A stretch of 37,018 nt of DNA from Clostridiales bacterium (GCA_004556395.1 SFHK01000029.1:1-37018), one strand, 5' to 3'. Shown: positions 22,080-31,540, counted from the first letter of the stretch. Notes: generated by a model from the letters alone, not told the origin. Translations and numbers: made by a program.

Positions 22080-25000
22080 ATGTTTGCACATCTTCACATG
22101 CACACCGAATACAGTCTGCTGGACGGCGCGAACCGCATCGGCGACCTGCTTGACCGCGTGCAGGCGCTGGGCATGGACGCGTGCGCCATCACCGACCACG
22201 GCGTGATGTACGGCGTGGTGGATTTTTACCAGCAGGCGCTCAAGCGCGGCATTCATCCGGTGATCGGCTGCGAGGTATATGTGTGCCCGAACATGGAGGA
22301 CAAGTCCAGCGCCGCGCGCGACTACAGTCACCTGGTTCTTCTGTGCGAAACGCAGCAGGGCTATCAGAACCTGATCAAGCTGGTGAGCGAGGGCTTCACG
22401 CGCGGCTTCTACTACAAGCCCCGCGTGGATTACGACGCGCTGCGCCGGTATTCGGGCGGGCTGATCGCGCTGTCGGCGTGCCTGTCCGGCGACCTTCCGA
22501 AGGCGCTGCTCGAGGGGCGCCCGGCGCTGGCGGCCGAGCGGGCGCGCATGTATCTGGATATTTTTGGGAAAGATCATTTCTATATTGAGCTTCAGGATCA
22601 CGGCCTCGCGGAGCAGAAGCAGGTGCTGCCGGGGCTGATTCGGCTTTCGAACGAGCTGGACATTCCCCTCGTGTGCACCAACGACTGCCACTACCTCACG
22701 CAGGAGGACAGCCGTGCGCAGGAAATTCTGATGTGCATTCAGACCGGCAAGACGCTTTCGGACGAGAACCGCATGCGCATGCACACCGACCAGATGTACA
22801 TCAAGAGCGAGGAAGAGATGCTGCGCACGTTCCCGGAATTTCAGGACGCGCTCGACCGCACGCACGAAATCGCCATGCGCTGCCATGTGGATTTCGATTT
22901 CAAAACCAAGCACCTGCCCAGCTATCCGCTGCCGGAGGGCGAAACGGCGAAGGGCATGCTGCGCCGCCTGTGCGGCGAGGGGCTTGCGCGCAAGTACGGC
23001 GAGGATCGCGCCGACGCGCGCGAGCGGCTGGAATACGAGCTGGGCGTCATCGAGAAGATGGGCTATGTGGACTATTTCCTGATCGTGTGGGATTTTATCC
23101 ATTACGCACGGGAAAACGGCATCCTCGTCGGCCCCGGGCGCGGCAGCGGCGCGGGCTCCATCGTGGCGTACACGCTGGACATCACGCTGATCGACCCGCT
23201 GAAATATCAGCTGCTGTTCGAGCGCTTTCTGAACCCGGAGCGCGTGAGCATGCCCGATCTGGACATTGACTTCGACTACGAGCGCCGTCCGGAGGTCATC
23301 GAATACGTCAGCCGCAAGTACGGGCACGATCACGTGTCCCAGATCATCACCTTCGGCACGATGGCCGCGCGGCAGGCGCTGCGCGACGTGGGGCGCGTGA
23401 TGGGTCTGAGCTACGCGCAGACGGACGCGGTTTCGAAGATGGTGCCGGCGGAACTGAACATGACGCTGGACAAGGCGCTGAAGGTCAACCCCGAGCTGAA
23501 GGCGGGCTACGACGCGGACGAGCAGGTGCGCGCCCTCATCGACACGGCGCGCAAGCTGGAGGGCATGCCGCGCCACGCATCCACGCACGCGGCGGGCGTT
23601 CTGATCACCGCGAAGCCCGTAAACGAATACGTGCCGCTTCAGACGAACGACGACGTGGTCACCACCCAGTTCCCCATGACGACGCTGGAGTCGCTGGGGC
23701 TTCTGAAGATGGACTTTCTCGGGCTGCGCACGCTGAACGTCGTGGGCGACAGCCTCGCGCTGATCAGGGCCGGCGGCGGGCCGGACATGCAGAGCGCGGA
23801 TATTCCCATGGACGACGAAAGCGTGTATCAGATGATCTCGGCGGGCGACACCGTGGGCGTGTTCCAGCTGGAATCCGGCGGCATGACGAGCTTCCTCATG
23901 AACATGAAGCCGCAGAACTTCGAGGACATCGTGGCCGCCATTTCGCTGTACCGGCCCGGGCCGATGGAGTCGATTCCGCGCTTCATTCAGGGCAAGCAGA
24001 ACCCCGCGTCGGTCAAATACCTCACGCCCAAGCTGGAGCCGATTCTGAACGTCACCTACGGCTGCATGGTGTATCAGGAGCAGGTCATGCAGATTGTGCG
24101 CGATCTGGCCGGGTACTCCATGGGCAGAAGCGACCTCGTGCGCCGCGCGATGGCCAAGAAGAAGCACGACGTGATGGCCAAAGAGAAGGAATACTTCATT
24201 CACGGCAAGCTGAACGACGACGGCACAATCGATGTGCCCGGCGCGGTGCGGCTGGGCGTGAGCGAGGAGACGGCCGAGAAGCTGTTCGACGAAATGACCG
24301 CCTTCGCGTCCTACGCGTTCAACAAATCGCACGCCGCGGCCTACGGCGTGGTCGCCGTGCAGACGGCGTGGCTGAAAAGGCACTATCTCACCGAGTTCAT
24401 GGCGGCGCTGATCAACTCCGTGGCGGGCGACAGTGAAAAGGTGGCGTTCTACATCGAATACTGCCGCCGCAGGGGCATCCGCGTGCTGCCGCCGGACGTG
24501 AACCGTTCGGAGGAAAAGTTCTCGGTAGACTTCTCCGGCGCGGAAAAGGCGATTCGCTTCGGCCTGAACGCCGTGAAGAACGTCGGCCACAACGCCGTGG
24601 CGGCGCTGATCGCCGAGCGCGAGAAGAACGGGCCGTACCGCGAGCTTTCCGGCTTCATCACGCGCAGCGCGTCCGCGCAGATCAACAAAAAGGCCGTGGA
24701 ATCGCTGATCAAGGCGGGCGCGTTCGATTCGCTCTCCGGGAACCGGGCGCAGAAGCTCTGCGTCTATGAGAAGCTGATGGACGGCGCGCAGAAGAAGGCG
24801 CATTCGATTCTGGACGGGCAGCTGTCGCTGTTCGGCGACGACGAGCCGGCCGCGCCGGCGGAGTATCCGCTGATGGAGGAATACCCGACGCGCGTGCGCC
24901 TGAACATGGAAAAGGAAATGACCGGCATCTATCTGACCGGTCATCCGCTGGAGGACTACAAGCAGCAGCTGGCCGCGCTGGACATCAACGCGCAATATCT

Positions 25001-25568
25001 GGCCTCCTATGCCGAGGAGCATCAGGAGGGGGATATGTCCATCGACCAGATGCGCGTGAAGATGGGCGGCATCATCACCGAAAAGCGCGCCAAGGCAACC
25101 AAGGCGGGCGGCATGATGGGCATCCTGACGCTGGAGGATCTGTACGGCTCCACCGAGGCGCTCGTGTTCCCGAAGGTGTACGAGCGGCTTTCGAACCAGC
25201 TGGAGGTCGGAACGGTGGCGATTCTCTCCGGCCGGCTGTCGGCGCGGGAGGACGAGCGTCCCAAGCTGATTCTGGATACCGTCGCGCCGATGCGCACCGA
25301 CCGCGAGCTCGCCTCCATGCCGAAGCCCGCGCCCGCGCCCGCCGCGCGGGTGAACCCCTCGACGAAGCTGTATCTGCGCATGGAGCGGGCGCAGCTGGAC
25401 GCGGTTTCGTTCATTCTTGAAACCACGCCGGGCGACATGCGCGTGTACTTCTATTTTACCGACGAACAGAAAACCTTCCTCGCGCCCGGCAGCCTGTGGG
25501 TGGGCGCGGACTTCGACCGGGAAGGGCTGGAAGCGCTGCTGGGCAAGGGCAGCGTGGTGCTGAAATAG
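22080..25568 (+). CDS. dnaE: DNA polymerase III subunit alpha
   Basis: Replicative polymerase of 1162 residues, full length for DnaE. The N-terminal PHP domain shows HLHMHTEYSLLDGANRIGDL and ITDHGVMYG. Catalytic polymerase motifs are GPGRGSGAGSIVAYTLDI (near residue 350), MPDLDIDFDYERRP (the two Asp near 391-393) and LLKMDFLGLRTLNV (third Asp, near 543). YGCMVYQEQVMQI and the helix-hairpin-helix region follow. An OB-fold segment (GGIITEKRAKATKAGGMMGI, about residue 990) closes the protein. ATG 22080 is chosen because the protein then begins MFAHLHMHTEYS; GGAAGGA lies about ten bases upstream, and earlier in-frame ATGs lack a site. Confidence 0.96.
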   Translation: MFAHLHMHTEYSLLDGANRIGDLLDRVQALGMDACAITDHGVMYGVVDFYQQALKRGIHPVIGCEVYVCPNMEDKSSAARDYSHLVLLCETQQGYQNLIKLVSEGFTRGFYYKPRVDYDALRRYSGGLIALSACLSGDLPKALLEGRPALAAERARMYLDIFGKDHFYIELQDHGLAEQKQVLPGLIRLSNELDIPLVCTNDCHYLTQEDSRAQEILMCIQTGKTLSDENRMRMHTDQMYIKSEEEMLRTFPEFQDALDRTHEIAMRCHVDFDFKTKHLPSYPLPEGETAKGMLRRLCGEGLARKYGEDRADARERLEYELGVIEKMGYVDYFLIVWDFIHYARENGILVGPGRGSGAGSIVAYTLDITLIDPLKYQLLFERFLNPERVSMPDLDIDFDYERRPEVIEYVSRKYGHDHVSQIITFGTMAARQALRDVGRVMGLSYAQTDAVSKMVPAELNMTLDKALKVNPELKAGYDADEQVRALIDTARKLEGMPRHASTHAAGVLITAKPVNEYVPLQTNDDVVTTQFPMTTLESLGLLKMDFLGLRTLNVVGDSLALIRAGGGPDMQSADIPMDDESVYQMISAGDTVGVFQLESGGMTSFLMNMKPQNFEDIVAAISLYRPGPMESIPRFIQGKQNPASVKYLTPKLEPILNVTYGCMVYQEQVMQIVRDLAGYSMGRSDLVRRAMAKKKHDVMAKEKEYFIHGKLNDDGTIDVPGAVRLGVSEETAEKLFDEMTAFASYAFNKSHAAAYGVVAVQTAWLKRHYLTEFMAALINSVAGDSEKVAFYIEYCRRRGIRVLPPDVNRSEEKFSVDFSGAEKAIRFGLNAVKNVGHNAVAALIAEREKNGPYRELSGFITRSASAQINKKAVESLIKAGAFDSLSGNRAQKLCVYEKLMDGAQKKAHSILDGQLSLFGDDEPAAPAEYPLMEEYPTRVRLNMEKEMTGIYLTGHPLEDYKQQLAALDINAQYLASYAEEHQEGDMSIDQMRVKMGGIITEKRAKATKAGGMMGILTLEDLYGSTEALVFPKVYERLSNQLEVGTVAILSGRLSAREDERPKLILDTVAPMRTDRELASMPKPAPAPAARVNPSTKLYLRMERAQLDAVSFILETTPGDMRVYFYFTDEQKTFLAPGSLWVGADFDREGLEALLGKGSVVLK

Positions 25569-25583
25569 CGAAAGGAGCGCAAC

Positions 25584-26555
25584 ATGAACAACAAACCCGC
25601 AAGGCTTTACGTGGTCGTGCCCTGCTATAACGAAGAGGCCGTGCTGCCGGAGACGGCGAAGCGTCTGGACGCGTTCCTGAACGGGCTGATTTCCGAGGGC
25701 GAAATCGCGCCGGACAGCCGCGTGATGTGGGTGGACGACGGCAGCCGCGACCGCACGTGGGAACTGATCGACGCGCTGTGCGACGAAAACGAGCGCTTCG
25801 AGGGGCTGAAGCTGGCGCACAACGCCGGGCACCAGAACGCCCTGTGGGCGGGCATGACCGAAGCGGCGGACAAGTGCGACGCGCTGGTGTCCATCGACGC
25901 CGACCTTCAGGACGACATAAACGCCATGCGCGGCTTCCTGAAGGAATACTACGCGGGCGCGGACATCGTGTACGGCGTGCGCAGCAAGCGCGAGAAGGAC
26001 ACGTTCTTCAAGCGCTTCACCGCGGAGGCGTTCTACAAGGGCATGGCGAAAATGGGCGTGGAAACGGTGTTCAACCATGCCGACTACCGCCTGCTGTCCC
26101 GCCGCGCGCTGAACGAGCTTCTGAAATACACCGAGGTCAACCTGTTCCTGCGCGGCATGGTGCCCACGCTGGGCTTCAAAACCGCGAAGGTTTACTATGA
26201 GCGCGGCGAGCGGCTGGCGGGCGAAAGCAAATACCCGCTCAGGAAGATGCTGGCCTTCGCCATGCAGGGCGTTACGTCGTTCTCCATCAAGCCCATCCGC
26301 ATGGTGACGGCCGTGGGCTTCGTGTTCGCCGCCGCGGCCATCCTCGCCGCGCTGTATACCCTTATTTCCCATATCGCCGGACACGCCGTCGCCGGCTGGA
26401 CGAGCACCATGCTCTCCATCTGGCTCATCGGCGGCGTGCAGCTGATGGCGCTGGGCATGATCGGCGAATACGTCGGCAAAATCTATATGGAAGTCAAGCG
26501 CCGCCCCAGATTCATCGTGGAAACCTATAAAGCAAAAACCCCCTCGAATGACTAA
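25584..26555 (+). CDS. Family 2 glycosyltransferase, DPM1/GtrB-like, membrane-anchored
   Basis: Enzyme of 323 residues that probably moves a sugar from a nucleotide donor to a polyprenyl phosphate. The GT-A domain starts YVVVPCYNEEAVLPETAKRL, with VDDGSRDRTWELI and the metal-binding SIDADLQDD (about residues 106-114). Two C-terminal membrane segments (about 235-262 and 273-298) are followed by YVGKIYMEVKRRPRFIVE, the usual end of the GtrB/DPM1-like class. AAAGGAGC lies just before ATG 25584, and the gene starts 15 bases after dnaE, suggesting a shared transcript. Confidence 0.9.
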   Translation: MNNKPARLYVVVPCYNEEAVLPETAKRLDAFLNGLISEGEIAPDSRVMWVDDGSRDRTWELIDALCDENERFEGLKLAHNAGHQNALWAGMTEAADKCDALVSIDADLQDDINAMRGFLKEYYAGADIVYGVRSKREKDTFFKRFTAEAFYKGMAKMGVETVFNHADYRLLSRRALNELLKYTEVNLFLRGMVPTLGFKTAKVYYERGERLAGESKYPLRKMLAFAMQGVTSFSIKPIRMVTAVGFVFAAAAILAALYTLISHIAGHAVAGWTSTMLSIWLIGGVQLMALGMIGEYVGKIYMEVKRRPRFIVETYKAKTPSND

Positions 26556-26561
26556 CCAAAT

Positions 26562-26600
26562 CCTCGCAGCGACGTTCTTCCGGCCGCTGCGGGGTTTTTT
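26562..26600 (+). terminator. Intrinsic terminator of the dnaE-glycosyltransferase transcript
   Basis: Arms cctcgcagc (26562-26570) and gctgcgggg (26586-26594) are followed directly by TTTTTT (26595-26600). Confidence 0.88.
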
Positions 26601-26607
26601 GTTGCAT

Positions 26608-26641
26608 AAAAACGCCCGCGCTCCGAAAAGGGGCGCGGACG
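26608..26641 (-). terminator. Intrinsic terminator of the second ABC operon
   Basis: Arms cgcccgcgctcc (26613-26624) and ggggcgcggacg (26630-26641); the minus strand continues GTTTTTATG. It is back to back with the plus-strand terminator at 26562-26600. Confidence 0.8.
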
Positions 26642-26665
26642 AATGAGGGTTTATGGGTTTGAGGA

Positions 26666-28084
26666 TTACTTGCCCAGGAACGCGTCGATCTGAGCCTGCG
26701 CCTCGGCGATGATGTCGCTCAGGCCCTCGGCTTCCATTTCGGCGTACATCGCGGCCACGGCGGTCTCCGGATCAACGGAGCCGGTCAGCAGCTCGGGATG
26801 GTAGCGATCCCAGATGGTCTTGCAGTTGGCGATCTGGTCGTCAACCTTGGAGGAGTCAAAGGCAAAGCCCAGCAGCACGGAGGGTTCCGCGGCGTCGTTG
26901 AGCTCGTGCACTTCGTCCCACTGGTTGAATTCCACGTCGTCGGTGGGGGTCACGTTGAAGAAGGTCGCCTGCGTGTAGCCGGCCAGACCCCAGCCCTTAT
27001 CGGCATTCTTGTGCACGCGGCCATTCTCGGTGTAGGTGAAGTTCTCGCCTTCCAGACCATAGTAGAACGCGTCGCGAACCTTGGAATCGGTGTTGATCAG
27101 GTTCAGGTAGGCCAGCGCCTTGTCGGGATGCTTGGAGTTGACGGACACGAAGTTCACAGAGCCCAGAACGGAGTCATTGGACAGGATGGTGGGGCCGAAG
27201 GTGTAGGCGACCAGCTCCTTGCCCATGTTGGGGCCCCAGACGGTCTTGGCGGCCAGAGACCAGCCCTGCGCCAGGAAGCAGGCCTTATAGGTCGGGCCTT
27301 CCGCCAGGTTGGGCGCGTCGGCGTTGATGATGCCGCTCTCGTACCAGCCGCGGACTTCCTTGAGCTGCTCCATGATGTCTTCTTCTTCGAAGATCTTCAC
27401 AACCTTGGCGTCCTTGTCGTTGTAGCGCACGCCGATGCCGCGCAGACCCGCGCCGAAGGCGTCAAAGATGAAGGGGATCTGGGAAACGCCGTCCTTGGTT
27501 ACGGGGAAGGAGGCTTCGCCCTTGGCGTCCTTGATCTTCTGCAGGATGGGAGTCGCGTCTTCGATGGTGTGGCAGTTCGCCGCTTCCTCTTCCAGACCCA
27601 GCTCCTTGAGCACCTCCACGTCCCATACGAAGTACTGGGTGATGGAGGAATCCTTATAGGTGGGCACGCCGTAGATGCGGCCGTTCACGCGGCAGGCGTC
27701 CCAGTAGCCGCCGGGGATCAGGTCGACCAGACCCGGGGCGTTCTCGGCCAGCAGGTCGGTGATGTCCAGATACGCGCCCACGGCGACGTCCTGACGCAGG
27801 TTGCCGCTGTCGCCGAAGATGACGTCATACGCTTCGTTGGTGTTGATGATGACGCTGCGGCGGGAGCCCCAGTCGCCCCAGCCGATGCACTCGACTTCCA
27901 GCTTCGCGCCGATCTTCTCAACGACGTACTCGTTGAGCTTGGTGATCCAGGCTTCGTAGTTTTCCGGCTGACCATTGCCCAGGGTAATGATCTTGACGGT
28001 GGGCACTTCTTCCTCCGCGGAAACGAAGCTGAGCATGCACAGTGCGAGGCACAGTGCGAGAACCAGAGACAGGATCTTCTTCAT
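26666..28084 (-). CDS. ABC transporter extracellular solute-binding protein (family 1)
   Basis: Binding protein of 472 residues for a carbohydrate-type importer; substrate unknown. The signal peptide MKKILSLVLALCLALCMLSF ends at VSA-E. Its cysteines are preceded by Leu and do not form a normal lipobox, so cleavage by signal peptidase I is likelier. Conserved features include YEAWITKLNEYVVEKIGAKL early on and a DUF3502-like C-terminus (KTIWDRYHPELLTGSVDPE, then helices to LGK). ATG 28082-28084 has AGGAGAG upstream. Last gene of a permease-permease-binding protein operon, paralogous in layout to the cassette at 10.8-14.3 kb. Confidence 0.9.
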   Translation of the reverse strand: MKKILSLVLALCLALCMLSFVSAEEEVPTVKIITLGNGQPENYEAWITKLNEYVVEKIGAKLEVECIGWGDWGSRRSVIINTNEAYDVIFGDSGNLRQDVAVGAYLDITDLLAENAPGLVDLIPGGYWDACRVNGRIYGVPTYKDSSITQYFVWDVEVLKELGLEEEAANCHTIEDATPILQKIKDAKGEASFPVTKDGVSQIPFIFDAFGAGLRGIGVRYNDKDAKVVKIFEEEDIMEQLKEVRGWYESGIINADAPNLAEGPTYKACFLAQGWSLAAKTVWGPNMGKELVAYTFGPTILSNDSVLGSVNFVSVNSKHPDKALAYLNLINTDSKVRDAFYYGLEGENFTYTENGRVHKNADKGWGLAGYTQATFFNVTPTDDVEFNQWDEVHELNDAAEPSVLLGFAFDSSKVDDQIANCKTIWDRYHPELLTGSVDPETAVAAMYAEMEAEGLSDIIAEAQAQIDAFLGK

Positions 28085-28111
28085 AGTTCAGTCTCTCCTT
28101 TTTTATTTTCG

Positions 28112-29023
28112 TTAACCCTTCACCGCGCCGATCGTCAATCCGGAAATGAAGTATTTCTGGAAGAACGGATACGCGCAGGCGATCGGGATTACGATCACGA
28201 TGGCAATGGCCATTCGAACGGACTCGCCGGGCATCTGCGCTTTGTACTGCTGCAGGGAAACGCCGGCGGACGGGTTGTTGGCCATGTACTCCAAAGAGCG
28301 CATGATGTTGTTCAGCAGCGCCTGGAGGGAAATGAGCTTGCTGTCCGAAATGTAGAGTGACGACAGGAACCAGTCGTTCCAGTAGCCGAAGGACAGAAAC
28401 AGCGCGATGGTGGCGAACAGCGGCTTGGAGATGGGGATTACGATGCTCAGGAACGTGCGCATCTGCGTCGCGCCGTCGATCTTCGCCGACTCAATGATGC
28501 TGTCCGGAATCGATGTTTTAAAGAACGTTTTGCAGATGACGATGTTGTAGGAGCTGACCATCAGCGGAAGAATCAGCACCCAGATTTTGTTGCGCAGGCC
28601 GAGGATGTTGGCGTTCACCACGTAGCTGGCCACCATGCCGCCGCCAAACAGCATGGGAATGAAGATGACGGTGGTGTAGAAGCCCTTCAGCTTGAAGTTC
28701 GGCCGGGAAAGCGAGTAGCCCATGGCGGTAGTTACCGACACGCCCAGCACCGTGCCCACGCAGGTGACGAACACGGAGGTGAAGAACGCGCTGAAGATCG
28801 TCTGCCGCTCATTCCACAGGAACTGGTAGGCCTTGCCGGAGAGCTGCGCCGGGAAGAAGGAGTAGCCGACCAGCCGGATGGATTCCTCCGAGGAAATCGA
28901 GATCATGAACACCAGCACGACCGGCAGGATGGCGGAAGCGGCCAGCAGCACGAACAGCAGGTTGAACACGCCGTTTGTAACGGGATGAATGCGGTTGATG
29001 CGGAAGGAGGATTTGGCTTTCAT
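28112..29023 (-). CDS. Carbohydrate ABC transporter permease (YtcP type)
   Basis: Permease of 303 residues with six membrane segments (first GVFNLLFVLLAASAILPVVL, about residues 18-37). The EAA loop reads ESAKIDGATQMRTFLSIVIPI. The C-terminus KYFISGLTIGAVKG matches the YtcP-type permease of the first cassette. ATG 29021-29023 has AAGGAGG eleven bases upstream. It lies 17 bases after the LplB-type permease and 27 before the binding-protein gene, in one operon. Confidence 0.93.
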   Translation of the reverse strand: MKAKSSFRINRIHPVTNGVFNLLFVLLAASAILPVVLVFMISISSEESIRLVGYSFFPAQLSGKAYQFLWNERQTIFSAFFTSVFVTCVGTVLGVSVTTAMGYSLSRPNFKLKGFYTTVIFIPMLFGGGMVASYVVNANILGLRNKIWVLILPLMVSSYNIVICKTFFKTSIPDSIIESAKIDGATQMRTFLSIVIPISKPLFATIALFLSFGYWNDWFLSSLYISDSKLISLQALLNNIMRSLEYMANNPSAGVSLQQYKAQMPGESVRMAIAIVIVIPIACAYPFFQKYFISGLTIGAVKG

Positions 29024-29040
29024 GTTCGTTCGTCCCTCCT

Positions 29041-30021
29041 TTAAAACACGGCGCTGTCTTCATCGATCTTGGACACGATGAAGTTCGCCAGCAGAATCGT
29101 GATGCAGCAGGCCACGGACTGGAAGGTGGACGCGGCGGCCGTCTTGCCGATGGGCGCGTTGCCCTGCAGCGCCGCGTACACATAGGTATCAAACGTGGAC
29201 GCAACCTTATACAGGGAGTTGGGCACACCCTGCGTGACCTGATAGAACAGGCCGAAATCCGAGGCGAAAATGCCGCCGACGGACAGGATGAACATCATCA
29301 CGATGACGGTCTTCAGCATCGGCAGGGTGATGTGCTTCGCCTGCTGCCACTTGCTCGCGCCGTCCAGCATGGCGGCCTCGTACAGCGAGCCGTCGATGCC
29401 GGTGATGCTCGCCAGATACACGACCATGCCGTAGCCGGTGCCCTTCCACACCTTCAGCACCACGAAAAACGCCGGCCAGTACGCGGGCTCGGAGTACCAG
29501 CGGTGGGTTTCGCCGCCAAAGAACACCACGATGCGGTTGAGAAGGCCGTAATCCGTGTTCAGAAAGGCGAACACGAAATAGCTCACCACGACCCACGACA
29601 GGAAGTGGGGAAAGAACATCAGCGTCTGATACGTCTTGGACTTGCGCTTGGAATACAGCTCGTTGATCATGATGGCCAGCGTCACCGGAATGACGATGCC
29701 CAGAATGATGAACACGATGTTGTAAAGAAGCGTGTTGCGCAGAAGCATCATAAAGGCGTTGTTGTTGATGAAGAAGCTGAAGTTCTTAAAGCCGACAAAC
29801 TCGCTGTGCAGCAGATTATAAAGGAAGCTCTGCTGCGGGAAAATCTCGTATTGAATGAACGCGATCATCAACCCGAACATGGGCAGATAGCAGAACAGAA
29901 TATACCAGATGAGCGCCGGCAGACCCAGCAGGCCCAGCTCCGTATCCTCGCGAGACCACTTCCGGCGGCCGTGCTTTCCGGCCGCGGCAGGTGGCTTCGC
30001 CGTCGTTGCCCCTTGCTTCAC
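29041..30021 (-). CDS. Carbohydrate ABC transporter permease (LplB type)
   Basis: Permease of 326 residues with six membrane segments. The N-terminus is basic and Pro/Ala-rich, then LGLLGLPALIWYILFCYLPM. The EAA loop is YEAAMLDGASKWQQAKHITL, and the C-terminus NFIVSKIDEDSAVF is typical. The start is GTG 30021 (VKQGATTAK..), because TTGGAGGG lies eight bases upstream and the frame's earlier ATGs (up to 30174) overlap the promoter box at 30062-30067. First gene of the operon; no ATPase gene is nearby. Confidence 0.92.
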   Translation of the reverse strand: MKQGATTAKPPAAAGKHGRRKWSREDTELGLLGLPALIWYILFCYLPMFGLMIAFIQYEIFPQQSFLYNLLHSEFVGFKNFSFFINNNAFMMLLRNTLLYNIVFIILGIVIPVTLAIMINELYSKRKSKTYQTLMFFPHFLSWVVVSYFVFAFLNTDYGLLNRIVVFFGGETHRWYSEPAYWPAFFVVLKVWKGTGYGMVVYLASITGIDGSLYEAAMLDGASKWQQAKHITLPMLKTVIVMMFILSVGGIFASDFGLFYQVTQGVPNSLYKVASTFDTYVYAALQGNAPIGKTAAASTFQSVACCITILLANFIVSKIDEDSAVF

Positions 30022-30061
30022 GGGAAAACCCTCCAATTCACGAATGGACGTTAGTAAACGC

Positions 30062-30090
30062 ATTATAGTAGGATGGAGCAGAATTGTCAA
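30062..30090 (-). promoter_or_regulatory. Consensus promoter of the second ABC operon
   Basis: On the minus strand TTGACA (complement of 30085-30090), exactly 17 bases, then TATAAT (complement of 30062-30067). Both boxes are perfect. The leader to the GTG start would be about 35 bases. No regulator gene is adjacent. Confidence 0.88.
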
Positions 30091-30210
30091 CTGAAATTGT
30101 GCGTATCTCAGGTATTTTAACAGAAGATGAATTTCGAGTGAATTTATATGCACAAGAAGAATGCATTTATTCATGCGTATGCATGGGATTCCGTCCGTTT
30201 CGGGACAACA

Positions 30211-30240
30211 AAAAGCACTGAACTATTCTTCAGTGCTTTT
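30211..30240 (-). terminator. Intrinsic terminator of the tRNA transcript
   Basis: Perfect 12-base arms aaaagcactgaa (30211-30222) and ttcagtgctttt (30229-30240) around ctattc. It lies directly after the elongator tRNA gene on the minus strand. Confidence 0.88.
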
Positions 30241-30245
30241 ATGAA

Positions 30246-30319
30246 TACCGGCGATCGGATTCGAACCAATGACACTTCGGGTATGAACCGAATGCTCTGG
30301 CCAACTGAGCTACGCCGGC
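30246..30319 (-). tRNA. tRNA-Met (CAU), elongator
   Basis: Cloverleaf on the minus strand: acceptor GCCGGCG with CGCCGGT, D arm TAGCTCAGTTGG, anticodon stem-loop TTCGGTTCATACCCGAA (CAT anticodon), T loop TTCGAAT. G1 pairs with U72 as a wobble. No CCA is encoded (the discriminator A is followed by TTC). The stems lack initiator features, so elongator Met is preferred; a lysidine-type tRNA-Ile (also CAU) is not fully excluded. Confidence 0.88.
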
Positions 30320-30322
30320 AGA

Positions 30323-30399
<77 letters not shown>

Positions 30400-30436
30400 A
30401 TGAAATTTCTCATTGCATTTCGCAACGGCAGGATAT

Positions 30437-30465
30437 ATAATACCACCGTTGGGCTTTCCTGTCAA
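30437..30465 (-). promoter_or_regulatory. Promoter of the tRNA pair
   Basis: On the minus strand TTGACA (complement of 30460-30465), 17 bases, then TATTAT (complement of 30437-30442), about 38 bases before the fMet tRNA. Confidence 0.8.
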
Positions 30466-30565
30466 TAGGAAAACGCGCGCGGCACAGGTTTATTTTCGGT
30501 TACGTGCGGAGAAAACGCCGGGCGGGACGCGTCTGAATAGAAAGAGAACCGTCGGAGGGATGAAT

Positions 30566-31381
30566 ATGGCACGAAAGCGGGCGCGGGGCGAAGCGCCGTG
30601 GATTTTCCGAATCCTTCTTCTGCCCATGCTGTATGGGTATCTGAGGCTTCTGTCGTTTCTGGACTATCCTTCGCTGGACTTCGTGTTCCAGCTGCCGAAC
30701 GCGCCGTTTCTGACCTATGGGCGCAACTACCTGCTGCTGGCCGCGTGCCTGCTGGGCTTTCTGCTGATTCTGTTCGCCGCGCCGGGCAGGCGGCTGCCGC
30801 TGGGCGCTGGGCTTCTGCTGCTCACCTGTCCGGTGTGGATGCGCGCGTTTCTTCAGTTCCACGCCGTGCAGGGCGGCGCGCGCGCCGTGGGCGAGGTCGT
30901 GCTTTCGCGGCCGCTGGCCATTGCGAGCGCGGCGCTTCCCGCGCTGTGGGGCCTGATGATGGTGCGCGGGCCGCGCAGGCGCGAATGGGAAAAATCGCTG
31001 ATCGCCGTGGCGCTGCTGGCGCGCGTCGGCTACGTAACGTTTCTGGGACGCGCGTCCGCGGAAGCGTGTATCGACGATATGCTGCTGACCGGCGTCGCCA
31101 TCCTGATCGGCGCGGCGGTGGATTGCGTGTATACCGCGCCGACCGCCGCCGACCTCTGCGTGCCCGCGCTGGCGCTCGGCTGGCTGTTCGCCGCGCAGGT
31201 GTGGCGCGTGCTGACCCTGCAATACGCCCTCCTCGCCACCATCGCCCTGAGCCTCGTCGCCCTCATCCTCGCCCTCGCCGCCAAACCCGCCCGCCGCCAC
31301 GCCTACGGGTATGCCTGGGCGCTCGCCGCCGTCACCACCACCGCCGCCGCCATCCTCTACCTGCACGGCCCGGCGCTGTGA
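30566..31381 (+). CDS. Polytopic membrane protein of unknown function
   Basis: Protein of 271 residues with about eight hydrophobic segments (for example YLLLAACLLGFLLILFAAPG, GLLLLTCPVWMRAFLQFH, LIAVALLARVGYVTFLG, CVPALALGWLFAAQVWRVL). No family is recognised and no catalytic motif stands out. ATG 30566 has GGAGGG (30554-30559) at good distance; the frame is open to 30413 but ATG 30560 is too close to the site. The last 60 codons switch to C-ending codons (CTC, GCC, ACC) and C-rich, G-poor sequence, like the end of recO. Own terminator at 31400-31443. Confidence 0.65.
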   Translation: MARKRARGEAPWIFRILLLPMLYGYLRLLSFLDYPSLDFVFQLPNAPFLTYGRNYLLLAACLLGFLLILFAAPGRRLPLGAGLLLLTCPVWMRAFLQFHAVQGGARAVGEVVLSRPLAIASAALPALWGLMMVRGPRRREWEKSLIAVALLARVGYVTFLGRASAEACIDDMLLTGVAILIGAAVDCVYTAPTAADLCVPALALGWLFAAQVWRVLTLQYALLATIALSLVALILALAAKPARRHAYGYAWALAAVTTTAAAILYLHGPAL

Positions 31382-31399
31382 ACCGCCTATCTAATGAAG

Positions 31400-31443
31400 A
31401 AACAGCCGCGCACCCCGTCCATGTCGGGACGCGCGGCTGTTTT
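31400..31443 (+). terminator. Intrinsic terminator after the polytopic membrane protein gene
   Basis: Arms aaacagccgcgc (31400-31411) and gcgcggctgttt (31431-31442), with an inner cccg/cggg extension, followed by tttcatg. Good in both directions. Confidence 0.85.
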
Positions 31444-31540
31444 CATGGGTGCGACGAAAGAATCGTCGATGGTATCGACGAAAAAACGTCGACAACATCG
31501 ATGAAAATTCATCGGACTCATTGACGGCAATCCGATTATG

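Noticed and set aside
21996..26384. A 1462-codon open frame on the minus strand opposite dnaE and the glycosyltransferase gene.
   Set aside because: It is His/Arg/Ala-rich antisense of a GC-rich gene with clear DnaE motifs, spans two genes and has no family features or ribosome site.
30246..30319. The second CAU tRNA as tRNA-Ile2 (lysidine type).
   Set aside because: Its paired arrangement with fMet and TTCATAC loop context fit elongator Met better; not decisive without comparison.
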